A stretch of 64,000 nucleotides of DNA from Singulisphaera sp045290345 (lineage in GTDB: Bacteria; Planctomycetota; Planctomycetia; Isosphaerales; Isosphaeraceae), in the NCBI RefSeq assembly GCF_045290345.1, contig NZ_CP155447.1, forward strand, positions 6,696,001 to 6,760,000, in the 5' to 3' direction. Position 1 is the first letter of the stretch, and the number at the start of each line of letters is the position of its first letter. A program made the position numbers and the translations under genes. The notes beneath the pieces were generated by a model. It had not been told where the DNA came from. It ran no database searches and worked only from the letters and a program-made list of their open reading frames with translations. Shown piece after piece: positions 44,778-54,761 of the stretch.

Positions 44778-45416
44778 TCACCTTCCCAGCGGATTGGCGG
44801 CGATCAGGTCGCACAGATTCAGCCGGCGATATCCGGGTTGGGTCTTCTCCAGGATATCCGTATTCATGGTCCCAAACGTCGTCTCCGGCCTGTAAGCGAA
44901 TCCATCCGCGAACGCCTGGACGATCCCCTTTTTGAAGTCGACGCGCGGGTACGCGGTGAGGACGCTCGCCCTGTCTTCCGCGGAGATCTCGTCGAGCCCG
45001 TCACCGAGCACATCGGCTTCAACGCCGCCGGTGACCAGCGCGATCTCCGGCCGCTTGTGCCAGGGGATCTCCGGAGTCGTGTGCAGGGCGATCGCGTCCC
45101 ACACCAGACCGGCCGACTCCTCGTCGACCCCGTTGGCCCGCAAGAATTCGTGGGCCGCGTTGGCGCTGTCGACCTCGAACCGATGGTCCAGGCTCCGGTA
45201 ATTCGGGGTGAGCCCGAAGTCGTGGAACACGGCCCCGACGTAGAGCAGCTCGTGATCGACCTGCAGCCCTCGTTGGCGGCCCCGGAGCGCCCCAAAGAGG
45301 AAGACCCTGAGCGAGTGGGCGAACAACAAGGGCGTGCCGTGCTCCCGGAGCAGGTCGGTCGCCTCGCGGGCGAGCTTGCTGTCAGGGATCCGAATGCCTG
45401 CGATGATTTCCGACAT
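44778..45416 (-). CDS. HD-domain protein, cyanamide hydratase-like, paralogue 1
   Basis: The 212-residue protein has the HD metal-binding pattern: LLFAHSLRVFLFG, VGAVFHDFGLT (HD pair), WDAIALHTTPEIPWHKRPEIA and RASVLTAYPRV. The overall pattern of the cyanamide hydratase/HD family is matched (RFEVDSANAAHEFLR). It may hydrate nitriles or hydrolyse phosphoesters. It is about 75% identical by eye to the next upstream gene, of equal length, in the same orientation, 98 bases away. ATG at 45416 is shared with the paralogue (M[SA]E[IV]IAGIRIPDSKL). Confidence 0.85.
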   Translation of the reverse strand: MSEIIAGIRIPDSKLAREATDLLREHGTPLLFAHSLRVFLFGALRGRQRGLQVDHELLYVGAVFHDFGLTPNYRSLDHRFEVDSANAAHEFLRANGVDEESAGLVWDAIALHTTPEIPWHKRPEIALVTGGVEADVLGDGLDEISAEDRASVLTAYPRVDFKKGIVQAFADGFAYRPETTFGTMNTDILEKTQPGYRRLNLCDLIAANPLGR

Positions 45417-45514
45417 GAACAACCTCCATTTCAGTAATCCTGGATGGCTTCGAAGCAAATCCACGTCCGTCGCTCGGTATCGCCAGACGGGGTCGTCATA
45501 CCCACCGGCATTGA

Positions 45515-46153
45515 TCATCCTCCCAGCGGGTTGGCGGCAATCAGGTCGCAGAAGTTCGGACGGCGGTAGCCGGGCAGCGTCCGCTCCAGCACGTCGGCAT
45601 TGATCGTCCCGAATGCGGTCGCGGGCTTGGAGGCGCAGCCTTCGCTGAACGCCCGGATGATCCCCTGCTCGAAGTCGACACGCGGGTACGCGGCGAGGAC
45701 GGCATCCCGGTCGCCGGTCGGGATCTCGTCGAGCCCGACGCCGACGACATCCGCCGCGGCCCCACCGTTGAGGAGCGCGATCTCCGGCCGCTTGTGCCAC
45801 GGGATCTCCCGCGTCGTGTGCAACGCGACCGCGTCCCACACCAGTTCGGCCGTCGGTTCGTCGATGCCGTTGGCCCGCAGGAAGTCTCGGGCCGCATTCG
45901 CCCCATCGACCTCGAACCGATGGTTCGGGCTGCGGTACTTCGCGGTCAGGCCCAGGTCGTGGAACACGGACCCGATATAGAGCAGCTCGTGATCGACCGC
46001 CCAGCCCCGGTGGCGGCCCTGGATCGCCCCGAACAGGTAAACCCTCAGAGAGTGGGCGAGCAGCAACGGGCTGCTATGCTCGCGCAGCAGGTCGGTCGCT
46101 TCACGGGCCAGCTTGCTGTCGGGGATTCGGATCCCCGCGATGACTTCAGCCAT
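45515..46153 (-). CDS. HD-domain protein, cyanamide hydratase-like, paralogue 2
   Basis: Tandem duplicate of the gene at 44778, also 212 residues, with the same conserved core (LLLAHSLRVYLFG, IGSVFHDLGLT, LHTTREIPWHKRPE) and C-terminal CDLIAANPLG. Substitutions cluster in surface loops (SDRFEVDGANAARDF, EQGIIRAFSEG). The metal-binding His/Asp residues are kept, so both should be active. Two copies so close suggest a recent duplication kept for dosage or divergent substrate. Confidence 0.85.
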   Translation of the reverse strand: MAEVIAGIRIPDSKLAREATDLLREHSSPLLLAHSLRVYLFGAIQGRHRGWAVDHELLYIGSVFHDLGLTAKYRSPNHRFEVDGANAARDFLRANGIDEPTAELVWDAVALHTTREIPWHKRPEIALLNGGAAADVVGVGLDEIPTGDRDAVLAAYPRVDFEQGIIRAFSEGCASKPATAFGTINADVLERTLPGYRRPNFCDLIAANPLGG

Positions 46154-46391
46154 GATTCGACTCCAAAAAAGAGAGGATCAACACAATGTGATTCGAAACA
46201 TTCAGGGCGGTTTGATGCATGAGGACGCGGGTCGACATACACCAACTCCTACCGGAAACGTGCCGGGTATCACTCGCGGAACGACGAGGTGGCGATGAGG
46301 TCGCAGAGCCGTTCGAGCAGCCGCTTGAGTTGGGTGACCCGTTCGCGAGACTCCATCCGGCGATCCATCGTGATTACCCCCGTAGGGTCAC

Positions 46392-47510
46392 TCAACCGAC
46401 ACCAGGCGCGGACGACGATCGCCCCGCACCCGCGGCGAATTCTGCGCCTTCCGTCTCCGGCAACACGTAACTCGAGGCCGATCGGACCGGCTCCGAGAGG
46501 AACCGGCCGCGGTACTCGCTGGGCGCGACCCGCAGGACGCGCAGGAACGACCGTCGCATCGAGTCGGCCCCACCGAATCCGCATTCACGGGCGATCTGGT
46601 CCAGTCCGGTCTCCGACTCCTCCAGGAGCCGACGGGCAGCCTCGACTCGCACCCGCTCGACGAACCGCGCCGGGGTCTGGCCCACCTCGACGCGGAAGAC
46701 CCGCGCGAAGTTCCTCGAGCTCATGTGGACCCGGGCCGCGAGGGCTCCGACCGAGAGATCGCTGGACGGGTGCCCGGCGATCCACGACTGCAACTCGCGG
46801 AGCGGCCGGCGCTCGGCCGCCTGGAGGTCCAGGGCCGCGCTGAATTGCGACTGCCCGCCCGGCCGGCGCACGAACATGACGAGGTGGCGGGCAATCCGCA
46901 TCGCGGCGTCGTGGCCGTGGTCCTCCTCCACCAGGGCCAGGGCCAGGTCCATGCCGGCGGTGACGCCGGCCGAGGTGTAGACGTTACCGTCGCGGACGAA
47001 GATCGGGTCGTCCTCGACGGCCACGGCCGGGTAGTCGCGGGACAGGCGCGGGCACCACTGCCAGTGGGTGGTCGCCCTCCGGCCGTCGAGCAGCCCGGCC
47101 GCTGCCAGGACGAACGCGCCGGTGCAGACCGACCCGATCCGCCGGACGCGAGGTGCCATGCGGCGCAGCCAGCGCAGGAGTTGCTCATCCTGCGCCACCC
47201 GCCAGGCCCCGTCCCCGCCCGCGACGAGGAGCGTATCGATCTGCCCTCGGACCGACAGATAATCGCGCTCGGCGACCAGAACGACCCGGCACGACGTCTC
47301 CACGAGCGAGCCGCCCCCAGTCGAGACGACCTCGACGCGATACCCGGGCGTGGTCTCTTCCTCCGACCTCCCCGGTGCCCGATCGAACGCGTCGAACACG
47401 GCGCACGGGCCGGCCACGTCGAGCAGGTCGACACCGGGGTAGGCCAGCACAACGACCCTCGGGCCGCCCCGGCCCCTCCCTCCCGTCCGTCGTTCGCTCG
47501 TCACGCCCAT
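46392..47510 (-). CDS. GlxA-family regulator (DJ-1/PfpI + AraC HTH)
   Basis: The 372-residue product joins a DJ-1/PfpI-like N-terminal domain (about 20-190: LAYPGVDLLDVAGPCAVFDAF, nucleophile-elbow region IGSVCTGAFVLAAAG) to an AraC-type C-terminus with two HTH motifs (VGALAARVHMSSRNFARVFR and LDQIARECGFGGADSMRRSF). Family members are regulators responding to small metabolites; the Cys may sense a ligand but is not proven catalytic here. ATG at 47510 (MGVTSERR) is chosen by domain distance. It is on the same strand as the tandem HD genes but separated by 238 bases, so not surely co-transcribed. Confidence 0.92.
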   Translation of the reverse strand: MGVTSERRTGGRGRGGPRVVVLAYPGVDLLDVAGPCAVFDAFDRAPGRSEEETTPGYRVEVVSTGGGSLVETSCRVVLVAERDYLSVRGQIDTLLVAGGDGAWRVAQDEQLLRWLRRMAPRVRRIGSVCTGAFVLAAAGLLDGRRATTHWQWCPRLSRDYPAVAVEDDPIFVRDGNVYTSAGVTAGMDLALALVEEDHGHDAAMRIARHLVMFVRRPGGQSQFSAALDLQAAERRPLRELQSWIAGHPSSDLSVGALAARVHMSSRNFARVFRVEVGQTPARFVERVRVEAARRLLEESETGLDQIARECGFGGADSMRRSFLRVLRVAPSEYRGRFLSEPVRSASSYVLPETEGAEFAAGAGRSSSAPGVG

Positions 47511-47847
47511 GGGCTTCCTCCACCTGCGGTTCGCGGGGCCTCCATGAGAGGCCGGTCCTCGCCGAAGGACCAGGGCGAGACCTCGATCACGGCCCACATC
47601 AGCATCCTATTCCTCGCTCGTCTTGGCTCAAAGGACAGTTATCCGACAAATCCTGCCATATCGCCCCGCCCCGATCATGCGATCGGCGTTCAAGAGAACC
47701 CCGGCGATATCCAGTCTAAGCGCCTGGCCGTCGATCGCGCCGGTGGGATAGCCACCGTGGCAAGACTGGATTTAGCGAACGTTTATTCTTATTACGCGTT
47801 TTTTTATGAGACTGTCGCCACGTTACCGAGGGCTCTTCGTCAGCCCC

Positions 47848-47981
47848 AAGACAGGGAGCTTACGCTCCTCGCTCGCCTTGGAAAGGCGAGCGAAGACCAA
47901 CAACCAAAGGACGACTCCGATCGTGGCTCCCTAGATTTCGCTCGCCTGGAAGGCGAGCGGGGAGCGTAAGCTCCCTGTCTT
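47848..47981. repeat. palindromic repeat with GGGAGCTTACGCTCC arms
   Basis: AAGACAGGGAGCTTACGCTCC and following bases (47848-47879) pair with 47950-47981. Each arm also holds a smaller hairpin (GCTCGCCTT...AAGGCGAGC). The 70-base centre shows no gene. Confidence 0.85.
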
Positions 47982-47992
47982 TGAGCCTTTGC

Positions 47993-48403
47993 ATGGGCTG
48001 GCTCGTTTCACAACGTGGCAACGGCACCGGGTTGACGGACCAGGGCGGAAAACCCGGTAACGTAGCGACATTGTGTCTTTTGGATCATCGATTTTCTGAG
48101 GAAGTGGGGAAAGAAGAAACCGAATTCGGTTTTATTTTGGCGAATCACAAATATTTTTTTGAAATCTGCAGACTTATTAATTCGGCATCAAATTACGTCA
48201 TGGCGATTTATGAGATCTTCGGTTGTATTTTCTTCGGAGCGTGCAATATCGTTGTGTCCAGAGAGAACTTCGGAAAGCAATCACTTCTGAGGTTCGAGAC
48301 CATCGAAGTACGCTGGCTCTGTGACGCGATGATTGGCGTCTCGAAAATGAACGAGCGACGGGCTCGCAATGAATCTCTCCCCGTAGGCGAGTTCGAGCCT
48401 TGA
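47993..48403 (+). other. AT-rich segment with doubtful 136-codon frame
   Basis: The frame (MGWLVSQRGNGTG..., ending ESLPVGEFEP) crosses a stretch of clearly lower GC (48080-48290) than all neighbouring genes. A minus-strand frame covers 48281-48475. Neither has a family match, signal peptide or good start. It may be transferred DNA or noncoding. Confidence 0.3.
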
Positions 48404-49483
48404 AAAGAGGCGCTTTTTCCAACTTATCGGGACATAAGCTTTTACCATCACTCTCAATGCGTGTAGGAGGTACACGCGTCAGTCTAGATCAGATACTCGG
48501 GGGATGAGTCCAGCCCGCAACTTGTCGGTGGATCCGCACCGCCGTTGAACTGGGCCGTGGTTCCGAAGTCGCGTTGAATCCGATCCAATCCTGAGGGTGC
48601 CTTGGCAACCCATCGGCTCAAGGTACGCGCCGCTCGCTTCAAAACGTCCGGACCAACAACCTACGGCGGAAGATAGACAGCCGGGTTGGCGGATCCGAGT
48701 CCCCCGAGCGTGAGCCGGAGTGACGACTCAGGGGTCGATAAGGCGGACTCACGAGTCGGATTGGGCCGGGTCTCGTGAGCGCCCGAAACCGGAGTGACAT
48801 CATGGTCACAATTCTCGATATTTTTTGCTCAATCGTTTTCCCTTTACCCTGCGCCCATTAAAGCAAAACGTGGCCATCCGAATGGGTGAGGGGCCCGGTC
48901 CACGCGACCCCCCATATTTTCCTCGGCTTGGACGCGATGCGAACGGATACCGCCTGCCTTATCGAGACTTTCGCGACCCCCCACATTCATGCCACGTTGG
49001 CCGCGAATCCAGGCCACCGTCGCGATCCACACCTGGATTCCTGCTTGCTCGGTCAGACCATGATGGCGACGCCCGAAGTGCGGATGACGCAAGGATTCAG
49101 CCGAGAAATCCCTCCTCGCCAACAACGGTTCCATAAAAAGCAACGTGTAGACTGATTCCCTCACCACATTGCCGTGACCATGAGTGGAGAGCGTCCCGGA
49201 CCTGGGCCAAGACTTTACCGAACGCCATCGCGGCCGGCCGCCCTCTCGGAGCGGTGAGCCAGAGGCTTGGTGCGAAGTGAGATCTCGGAACTGTTTGTAA
49301 GCATTGGGGTGGGGGACGGGCCCCTCGGATCGCGAGCCGCCCTCGGTCGTTGGACCTCGCATCGCACTGGCACGCTTCCTCCGTCCCTGGTTCCTGCCAC
49401 ACCTTCACCGGGGGAACGAAGTGAATCGGAAGGTTATCTGCCTCGTGAGCATATCTACACGAATGGAATCGGCAGTCCCCGCA

Positions 49484-49665
49484 CGTTTCGCTCGCGGGCG
49501 AAACGCTTTACACGGGGGAAGGTCTTCCACAAGCCGCTCGGCAAGACCTGCCTTCCTCACCCGGTCGTTCACGCGGCGCGACTCGGATCCTGCATCGGCC
49601 TAGCGCTTCGCATGTCGATGAAGACAGCTTCTCGTGCGGGCCAGACCGCTCGGCGAGCTGTCTTC
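49484..49665. repeat. two small hairpins upstream of the exoprotein gene
   Basis: CGTTTCGC (49484-49491) pairs with GCGAAACG (49498-49505). GAAGACAGCT (49620-49629) pairs with AGCTGTCTTC (49656-49665). They may be REP-like or regulatory. Confidence 0.5.
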
Positions 49666-49825
49666 AATCGTCGTCCGAAGAGGCATGGCGGTGCCGCAGT
49701 GCGGGGCCTCGTTGATCTGGGGCCTGGTCCGCCCTTGATCGAACCGACCCAGTCGTCGTCCTCACGACCAACCGGGCGGTCTCACAGGCGACTTCTCTGA
49801 ATCTTCCACATGGAGCATCCCAACG

Positions 49826-52800
49826 ATGAGTAAGCCGTATCGCCGTCGTCGGCCCGCAGGGGGAACGCAACGATTCCAGGCACGCCCTCAATATGAAGCG
49901 CTCGAAGAGAGGGTCCTCTTCGCGGTCAATCCGATCGTGACCGAGAACCAGTTGCCCGGTAATCCGCCCAGCGAGTGGGATATCGTCGGATCGGGCGATC
50001 CGACGCTCCAGGGATTCGCCACCGACATAAGCGTCGATCAGGGCCAGACTGTCTCGTTCAAAATCAACAATACGTCAAGAGCGATATACCATATTGATAT
50101 TTACCGTATGGGCTATTACGGCGGATTGGGAGCCCGGAAGGTGGCGACGATTGCACCGGCCCAGGCCCTCCGCATCGTTCAACCGGCCCCGCTAACGGAC
50201 CCCACTACGGCGCTTGTCGATGCCGGCAACTGGGCAGTCGCCGCCTCCTGGGCGGTCCCTTCCAGCGCGACATCGGGGATCTACTTCGCCAGGCTAACTC
50301 GCGAGGACACGGGCGGGGCAAGCTTCATTGTCTTCGTCGTCCGGGACGACGACAGCAACTCCGACCTCTTGTTCCAGACCTCCGACACGACGTGGCAGGC
50401 CTACAACGACTGGGGCGGGACGAGCTTCTACACCGGTCCTCTCGGGACGAATCCCGGCCGAGCCTTCAAGATCAGTTACAACCGGCCGTTCATGACTCGG
50501 ACGAGCACCTACAACGGGCGCGACTTCGTCTTTGGCGCAGAGTATCCCATGGTGCGTTGGCTGGAAGCCAACGGGTACAACGTCAGCTATTTCACCGGCG
50601 TGGACGCGGACCGGTACGGCGCCGAGATTCTCGAGCACCAGGGCTATCTCTCGGTCGGTCACGACGAGTATTGGTCCGGTGCCCAGCGAGCCAACGTCGA
50701 GGCGGCGCGTGCTGCCGGCGTTCATCTCGCGTTCTTCAGCGGCAATGAGATCTACTGGAAAACGCGATGGGAGTCCAGTATCGATTCCTCCCACACCCCC
50801 TATCGAACCCTGGTCTGTTACAAGGAGACCAACGAGGCCGCCAAGATCGATCCGTTGCCGAACGTCTGGACCGGCACCTGGCGCGACCCGCGTTATCGCA
50901 CTGTCGGGGACGGCGGACTGTCGGAGAACGCACTTTCGGGACAAATCTTCGTCGTCAACCGTGGACCTGGAGGAGACACGGGGACTTCCATGACAGTGAC
51001 TCAAGCCGACGGACAGATGCGGTTATGGCGCAATACGTCCGTGGCTACGCTCGCATCGGGCCAGGTCGCAACCTTGGGAGACCAGGTCCTCGGCTACGAG
51101 TGGGATGAGGATCGCGACAACGAATTTCGGCCCGACGGCTTGATCCGCCTCTCATCGACAACGCAAGATGTGCCTCAATTGCTCGACGACAGCTACGTCA
51201 ATTGCCCATTCGGTGGCACCGGGGCCAATCCCAGCGGGGCCTGCGCCTCGTGCGGTTGTGTCGTCAAGCCGGGGAGGGCGACTCATAGCTTGACGCTTTA
51301 CCGTGCCAGCAGTGGGGCCCTCGTCTTCGGCGCCGGGACGGTCCAGTGGTCATGGGGGCTGGACGGGACCCATGACGGCGTTGATACCACGCCAGACCAG
51401 CGCATGCGCCAGGCGACCGTGAACCTATTCGCCGATATGGGCGTCCAGCCCGGGACGCTCCAGCCCGGATTGGTCCACGCCGCGATCTCAACCGACCTGA
51501 TCGGCCCGACATCGATCGTCACCTCGCCTTCGTCCGGAGCAATCCTCCAGATCGGCGTTCCCATCACCATCACCGGGACCGCGTCGGACACGGGTGGGGG
51601 GCGAGTCGGCGGCGTCGAAGTCTCGGTGGACGGCGGCAATACGTGGCGTCGGGCCGAAGGCCGTGGCAACTGGAGCTTCACCTGGACCCCGGCAATCAGC
51701 GGCCTGGCCCTCATCCAGAGCCGTGCCACGGATGACAGCGCCAATATCGGGAATCCCTCCCCAAGCCGTTCCGTGAACATCTCGGCCGGGAACACCCTGG
51801 TCGCCGCCTTCGGCTTCGACGCGGGGAGCGGCTCGACCGCCGCCGACACCTCCGGCAGGGGAAACAATGGCACGATCAGCGGGGCCACCTGGGCGACCGG
51901 CCGATTCGGAGGCGCCCTGGCCTTCAACGGCACGAGCAACTGGGTCACGGTCAACGACGCGAGCACGCTCGACCTGTCGAACGCGATGACCCTCGAGGCG
52001 TGGATCCGGCCGACAGCCCTGAGCGGTTGGGAGTCCGTGCTCCTGAAAGAGAACGGGGCGGGGCTGGCCTATGGGCTCTACGCCAGCCAGGACGTCCCTC
52101 GCCCCGGCATCTTCGCACGGATCGGCGACATCGACCGGACGGCCCCGGGGACGGCGACGCTCCCGGCGAATACCTGGTCGCACCTGGCCGCCACCTACGA
52201 CGGCGCCTCGCTACGGATCTACGTCAACGGGACTCTGGTCAACTTCTCCTCAGAGTCCGGCTCCATCGCTGTCTCTTCCGGAGCGTTGCGGATCGGCGGC
52301 AACTCGATCTGGGGCGAGTACTTCAGCGGCCTGATCGACGAGGTCCGGATCTACAGCCGGGCCCTGGCCCAGCCCGAGATCCAGTTGGATATGAATACGC
52401 CGATTGGCGGGGGTAGCGTGGACAACACCCCGCCCACCGTCGGCGCGACGACGCCGGCCAGTAACGCGCCCGGGGTCGCCGTCTCCACAAACGTCACCGC
52501 CCAGTTCAGCGAGGCGATCGATCCGACGACGGTCACCACCGCCTCGTTCGAGCTGCGCGGCCCCAACAACGCGCTGATGGCCGCCACGGTGGCCTACAAC
52601 AGCGACACCAGGATCGTGACGCTCAACCCGACCACCGACCTGGCCATGGCGACGACCTACACGGCCCGCGTGAAGGGAGGCTCAACCGGAGTCAAGGACC
52701 TGGCCGGCAACCCCCTGGCCGCGGACTTCACCTGGTCCTTCACCACCGTGGCCGCCCCTCCCCCCCCTTCCCTCGCCGTCAATAACGTGTCCGTGACCGA

Positions 52801-54346
52801 GGGGGACTCCGGCACTATCAACGCCATCTTCAACGTGACCCTCTCCGCTCCCAGCACCCAGACCGTCACCGTCTCCTACGCCACCGCCAACGGAACCGCC
52901 ACCGCAGGCGTAGGCGCCGATTATCTCGCCATCGCAACCACCCTCCTCACCTTCGCCCCCGGCGAGACCAGCAAGTCGGTCAGCGTCACGGTCCAGGGCG
53001 ACACACTCGTCGAGGCGAATGAAACCTTCACCCTCAACCTCACCGCCCCGACCAATGCCACGATCGCCGACGCACAGGGACTGGGGACGATCGTCAATGA
53101 CGACGTGGACACCACCGGCCTCGTCGCGGCCTACGGCTTCAATGAGGGGACCGGTACGACCGCCGCGGACATCTCCGGTCATGGCCTGAACGGCTCGCTC
53201 TCCAACGCGACATGGAGCACCTCCGGGCGCTTCGGCAATGCGCTCGCCTTCAACGGCACGAACGCCCTGGTGACCGTGGCCGACAACACCTTGCTCGACC
53301 TGACCAGCGGGCTGACCCTGGAAGCGTGGGTGAACCCCGTCGCCCTTAGCGGCTGGACCACCGCGATCCTCAAGGAGCGGCCCGGCGGGCTGGCCTATTC
53401 ACTCTATGCTTCGGACGACACCTCGCGGCCGCCGGCGGGCTACATCAACAGGTCGGGGACGGACTTCAACGTGATGGGGACATCGGCCCTACCACTCAAC
53501 ACCTGGACACATATCGCGACTTCCTACGACGGTGCGGCGATGCGTCTCTACGTCAACGGGGTTCTGGTCCAGACCAGCTCCCTCACCGGGAACATCACCA
53601 CCTCCAACAGCCCGTTGCGGATCGGCGGCAACTCGATCTGGGGCGAGTACTTCAACGGCCTGATCGACGAGGTCCGGATCTACAGCCGGGCCCTCGCCCA
53701 GTCCGAGATCCAGACCGATATGACCACCCCGGTCGGCGGCTCCGGCGCCCTCATGGCGACCATCGAACCGGCCGCGGCGCCAGCCGGGCCCTCCCCGTTG
53801 ACCTCCGAGGCGATGGCTCCCCTCGTCGTGGAGGCCGCGGCGAGCTGGCAGGGATCGTTGCCCCCGGGGACCAACCTGGCCGCGCTGACGACGACCCCGA
53901 TCCGGATCGCCGACCTGCCGGGGATGCAACTGGGTTGGACGGGCGACGGCATGATCTGGATCGACCGGGACGCCGCCGGGCACGGCTGGTTCCTCGACCC
54001 CACACCCGGCAACGACCGCGAGTTCACCAGGTCCGGCGACCAGGGCGAGCAAGGCCGGATCGACCTCCTGAGCGTCCTGGCGCACGAGATGGGGCATCTC
54101 CTGGGATTCGGCCATAAGGAGGCGGGGGTCATGGCCGAAGACCTGGGACCCGGCGTGCGGAGCCTGCCCGGGTCCGACCTGACCCATGACGGTTCCCCGG
54201 GCTCTTCCACTCATGACGACCTGATGCTCACCGGGGACGATCAGGCGCTCACGCAGCTCGCCACCGAGCTGATCCGGTCCCGCGGGAGGCGGGCCCGGCT
54301 CGTTTCCCACGAGGCTCGCCCACGCTCCGACTCCACCTCGTCCTGA
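49826..54346 (+). CDS. large mosaic exoprotein: DMFase-beta-like, Ig, LamG x2, Calx-beta, metzincin-like
   Basis: The 1506-residue product begins with a basic stretch and YEALEERVLFAVN, the planctomycete export motif. Residues about 35-560 resemble the N,N-dimethylformamidase beta-subunit domain (YRMGYYGGLGARKV, YNDWGG, VGHDEYWSGAQR). About 570-650 is an Ig-like module; 655-853 and 1097-1297 are two LamG (concanavalin-like) domains; 867-977 is an SbsA Ig-like domain; 982-1093 is a Calx-beta domain. The C-terminus has HEMGHLLGFGH (His1420 to His1430), the metzincin zinc signature, in a matrixin-like fold. It is likely a secreted adhesive or degradative protein. LamG DNA is duplicated at 52288-52383 and 53617-53712. 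Confidence 0.85.
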   Translation: MSKPYRRRRPAGGTQRFQARPQYEALEERVLFAVNPIVTENQLPGNPPSEWDIVGSGDPTLQGFATDISVDQGQTVSFKINNTSRAIYHIDIYRMGYYGGLGARKVATIAPAQALRIVQPAPLTDPTTALVDAGNWAVAASWAVPSSATSGIYFARLTREDTGGASFIVFVVRDDDSNSDLLFQTSDTTWQAYNDWGGTSFYTGPLGTNPGRAFKISYNRPFMTRTSTYNGRDFVFGAEYPMVRWLEANGYNVSYFTGVDADRYGAEILEHQGYLSVGHDEYWSGAQRANVEAARAAGVHLAFFSGNEIYWKTRWESSIDSSHTPYRTLVCYKETNEAAKIDPLPNVWTGTWRDPRYRTVGDGGLSENALSGQIFVVNRGPGGDTGTSMTVTQADGQMRLWRNTSVATLASGQVATLGDQVLGYEWDEDRDNEFRPDGLIRLSSTTQDVPQLLDDSYVNCPFGGTGANPSGACASCGCVVKPGRATHSLTLYRASSGALVFGAGTVQWSWGLDGTHDGVDTTPDQRMRQATVNLFADMGVQPGTLQPGLVHAAISTDLIGPTSIVTSPSSGAILQIGVPITITGTASDTGGGRVGGVEVSVDGGNTWRRAEGRGNWSFTWTPAISGLALIQSRATDDSANIGNPSPSRSVNISAGNTLVAAFGFDAGSGSTAADTSGRGNNGTISGATWATGRFGGALAFNGTSNWVTVNDASTLDLSNAMTLEAWIRPTALSGWESVLLKENGAGLAYGLYASQDVPRPGIFARIGDIDRTAPGTATLPANTWSHLAATYDGASLRIYVNGTLVNFSSESGSIAVSSGALRIGGNSIWGEYFSGLIDEVRIYSRALAQPEIQLDMNTPIGGGSVDNTPPTVGATTPASNAPGVAVSTNVTAQFSEAIDPTTVTTASFELRGPNNALMAATVAYNSDTRIVTLNPTTDLAMATTYTARVKGGSTGVKDLAGNPLAADFTWSFTTVAAPPPPSLAVNNVSVTEGDSGTINAIFNVTLSAPSTQTVTVSYATANGTATAGVGADYLAIATTLLTFAPGETSKSVSVTVQGDTLVEANETFTLNLTAPTNATIADAQGLGTIVNDDVDTTGLVAAYGFNEGTGTTAADISGHGLNGSLSNATWSTSGRFGNALAFNGTNALVTVADNTLLDLTSGLTLEAWVNPVALSGWTTAILKERPGGLAYSLYASDDTSRPPAGYINRSGTDFNVMGTSALPLNTWTHIATSYDGAAMRLYVNGVLVQTSSLTGNITTSNSPLRIGGNSIWGEYFNGLIDEVRIYSRALAQSEIQTDMTTPVGGSGALMATIEPAAAPAGPSPLTSEAMAPLVVEAAASWQGSLPPGTNLAALTTTPIRIADLPGMQLGWTGDGMIWIDRDAAGHGWFLDPTPGNDREFTRSGDQGEQGRIDLLSVLAHEMGHLLGFGHKEAGVMAEDLGPGVRSLPGSDLTHDGSPGSSTHDDLMLTGDDQALTQLATELIRSRGRRARLVSHEARPRSDSTSS
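52288..53712 (+). repeat. 96 bp near-identical direct repeat coding for the LamG end
   Basis: Bases 52288-52383 and 53617-53712 differ at only about five positions, while the rest of the two LamG domains is much more diverged. A block of gene conversion or functional constraint (IWGEYF.GLIDEVRIYSRAL) explains it. Confidence 0.8.
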
Positions 54347-54385
54347 TCGGTGGCGGCTCGGAGTTCGACCACACAGGACCATGGT

Positions 54386-54419
54386 ACAACCACCGCCTGA
54401 AAGGGAAGGCGGTGGTTGT
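54386..54419. terminator. hairpin between convergent genes
   Basis: ACAACCACCGCCT (54386-54398) pairs perfectly with AGGCGGTGGTTGT (54407-54419) around an eight-base loop. No T-run follows on either strand, but its position between converging reading frames suggests a bidirectional terminator. Confidence 0.6.
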
Positions 54420-54497
54420 TGACTGCGGCCGAGACTCGGGCGCCCTCGCGTGGCTCGGCCGGCCCCGCCAGGTTTCCAGGCCTGGTGGAGGGATCGA

Positions 54498-54680
54498 TCA
54501 GAGCGCGTCGGCGCTGATGACCTCGCCCCCCTGGCTGGATCCGGCCGCACGCCAGGTGGCAAGGCTGATCGAGTTCTTGATGAACCTCACGGTGCCGTCG
54601 CCCATTCCGACGTTGACCCCGCCCGGGTGCCGGCTCCGCGAGCAGAACATGTTCGGGCACGCGCTCGTCGACTGAATACA
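54498..54680 (-). pseudogene. DUF1559 (H-X9-DG) protein C-terminal fragment
   Basis: The minus-strand frame ends with the family's hallmark: FCSRSRHPGGVNVGMGDGTV, then RFIKNSISLATWRA and GGEVISADAL plus stop. Only about 60 codons remain; the N-terminal pilin-like methylation site and body are absent and the upstream frame decays by 54734. Confidence 0.75.
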
Positions 54681-54761
54681 GGGCGGGGTCTTCCCATTTT
54701 TGGATACTTGCAACAACTGATTAAATCGATGCAATCAGTCTACGTGCCTGACCGCCGATCA

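Larger units (their letters stand above)
47511..49825. other. 2.3 kb gene-poor region with palindromes and an AT-rich island
   Basis: It contains a palindrome (47848-47981), an AT-rich segment (48060-48290) and small hairpins at 49484-49505 and 49620-49665. Short open frames on both strands are present but none is convincing. Confidence 0.55.

Noticed and set aside
44373..45437. 354-codon plus-strand frame opposite an HD gene
   Set aside because: It runs through the palindrome and antisense to the HD domain; shadow.
46270..46372. Small minus-strand frame ending RLCDLIATSSFRE, resembling the end of the HD paralogues
   Set aside because: Similarity is limited to five or six residues; not enough to claim a third paralogue.
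48844..49362. 172-codon minus-strand frame
   Set aside because: No motif, no start signal, composition unlike neighbouring genes.
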